Part shown: positions 5,360 to 5,754 of the stretch, one piece after another | Position numbering within the stretch: position 1 is the first letter of the stretch | Layout of the letters: each line of letters starts with the position of its first letter | Source of the DNA: Treponema sp. | Lineage (GTDB): Bacteria > Spirochaetota > Spirochaetia > Treponematales > Treponemataceae | NCBI GenBank assembly: GCA_016296575.1 | Contig: JAEDJA010000055.1 | Span: forward strand, 1 to 5,754 | Direction of reading: 5' to 3' | DNA length: 5,754 nt | Program-made: the position numbers and the translations under genes | Notes under the pieces: generated by a model | The model's database searches: none | Told to the model about the DNA's origin: nothing | Seen by the model: the letters and a program-made list of their open reading frames with translations, nothing else

Positions 5360-5740
5360 ATGAATATTACTAGTCTTGAAATTGCACAGGCAACAATGGA
5401 TATGTTCTTTTGTTTGTTCTGTCTAATAATGTTTGTTTCAATTAAAGCAAATAATCCAAAACAGAAGAGTATGAGGATGTTCGTTCGATTATTTCTTATT
5501 GCTACAGTTCTGTTTTTTGGAGAGACTTTGGCATATATTTTTAGAGGTAACCTTGGTCCTTTTAATATTTTAGTAACTAGAATTTCTAATCTTATGGTAT
5601 TTGCTATGAACATAGCAATGGCAAATACCTATGTTAGGTATGTTAGTTCTGTTTTTGTTGAAAAAGGTGCTGAAGTAAGTGGCAATAGTGTTAAATTTGC
5701 CGTATCCGTCAATTCTAGCCTCGTAAACAAATTTTTCTAA
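5360..5740 (+). CDS. N-terminal membrane region of a probable sensory/signalling protein, truncated
   Basis: The 126-residue product begins MNITSLEIAQATMDMFFCLF and has three predicted membrane helices: about residues 11-29, 41-61 and 68-95, with a basic loop at 34-43 (KQKSMRMFVR). The pattern resembles the N-terminal multi-helix sensor module placed before GGDEF or histidine kinase domains in many Lachnospiraceae, but this is recognition of style, not of a defined family. Such modules normally have six to eight helices and a cytoplasmic output domain. Here the frame changes character after EKGAEVSGNSVKFAVSVN and stops at TAA 5738-5740 with no further domain, so the gene looks broken or rearranged near 5690. 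The start is supported by GAGGAG at 8 nt spacing. Base composition is strongly AT-rich, unlike the GH31/AraC pair. I assign no function. Confidence 0.5.
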   Translation: MNITSLEIAQATMDMFFCLFCLIMFVSIKANNPKQKSMRMFVRLFLIATVLFFGETLAYIFRGNLGPFNILVTRISNLMVFAMNIAMANTYVRYVSSVFVEKGAEVSGNSVKFAVSVNSSLVNKFF

Positions 5741-5754
5741 GTTGATTACACTAG

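Noticed and set aside
1..5754. CRISPR array, tRNA, rRNA, toxin-antitoxin or defence genes
   Set aside because: No regularly spaced repeats, no cloverleaf-like sequence and no such protein motifs were seen on either strand.

Overview
The window looks like chromosomal DNA of an anaerobic, low-to-moderate GC Firmicute, most likely a gut or rumen Lachnospiraceae-type Clostridium. The reasons are a class-2 GalT of the Firmicutes type, an IS4-family transposase remnant with Firmicutes-like lysine-rich sequence, an AraC/GH31 carbohydrate pair, a macro-domain protein with an N-terminal 'HRSWTGY'-type extension, and AGGAG-type ribosome binding sites. The family assignments come from recognising motifs by eye, not from a database search.

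Layout: (1) 1-932, the C-terminal ~60% of a UDP-glucose--hexose-1-phosphate uridylyltransferase (GalT), open to the left edge, with a foreign-looking tail that stops inside an IS end. (2) 915-1481, an internally deleted IS4-family element with 19-bp perfect terminal inverted repeats; the minus strand still carries the N- and C-terminal parts of the transposase, in one frame with one TGA between them. (3) 1482-1772, a remnant of an aldo/keto reductase with a C-terminal 4Fe-4S motif; most of the barrel is missing. (4) 3738-1762 on the minus strand, an apparently intact GH31 alpha-glycosidase (alpha-glucosidase/alpha-xylosidase type). (5) 3739-3871, a divergent intergenic region with a 15/17-matching direct repeat and candidate promoters. 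(6) 3872-4780, an intact AraC-family regulator with a cupin sensor domain. (7) 4825-5321, a macro-domain pseudogene with a one-base frameshift and a lost C-terminal half. (8) 5360-5740, the N-terminal membrane part of a probable sensor or signalling protein, ending early.

The functional unit is the divergent pair GH31/AraC: the regulator probably senses a sugar and controls transcription of the cytoplasmic glycosidase from the shared intergenic region. Both genes are intact and visibly richer in G+C than the broken genes on either side. The flanks (galT fragment, IS remnant, deleted AKR, frameshifted macro gene, shortened membrane protein) point to a decayed, rearranged accessory region. I see no CRISPR array, tRNA, rRNA or defence system, and no clear sign of a wholly new system. 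The most useful new observations are the two putative AraC operators, the possibly leaderless AraC promoter, and the exact nature of the gene breakages.
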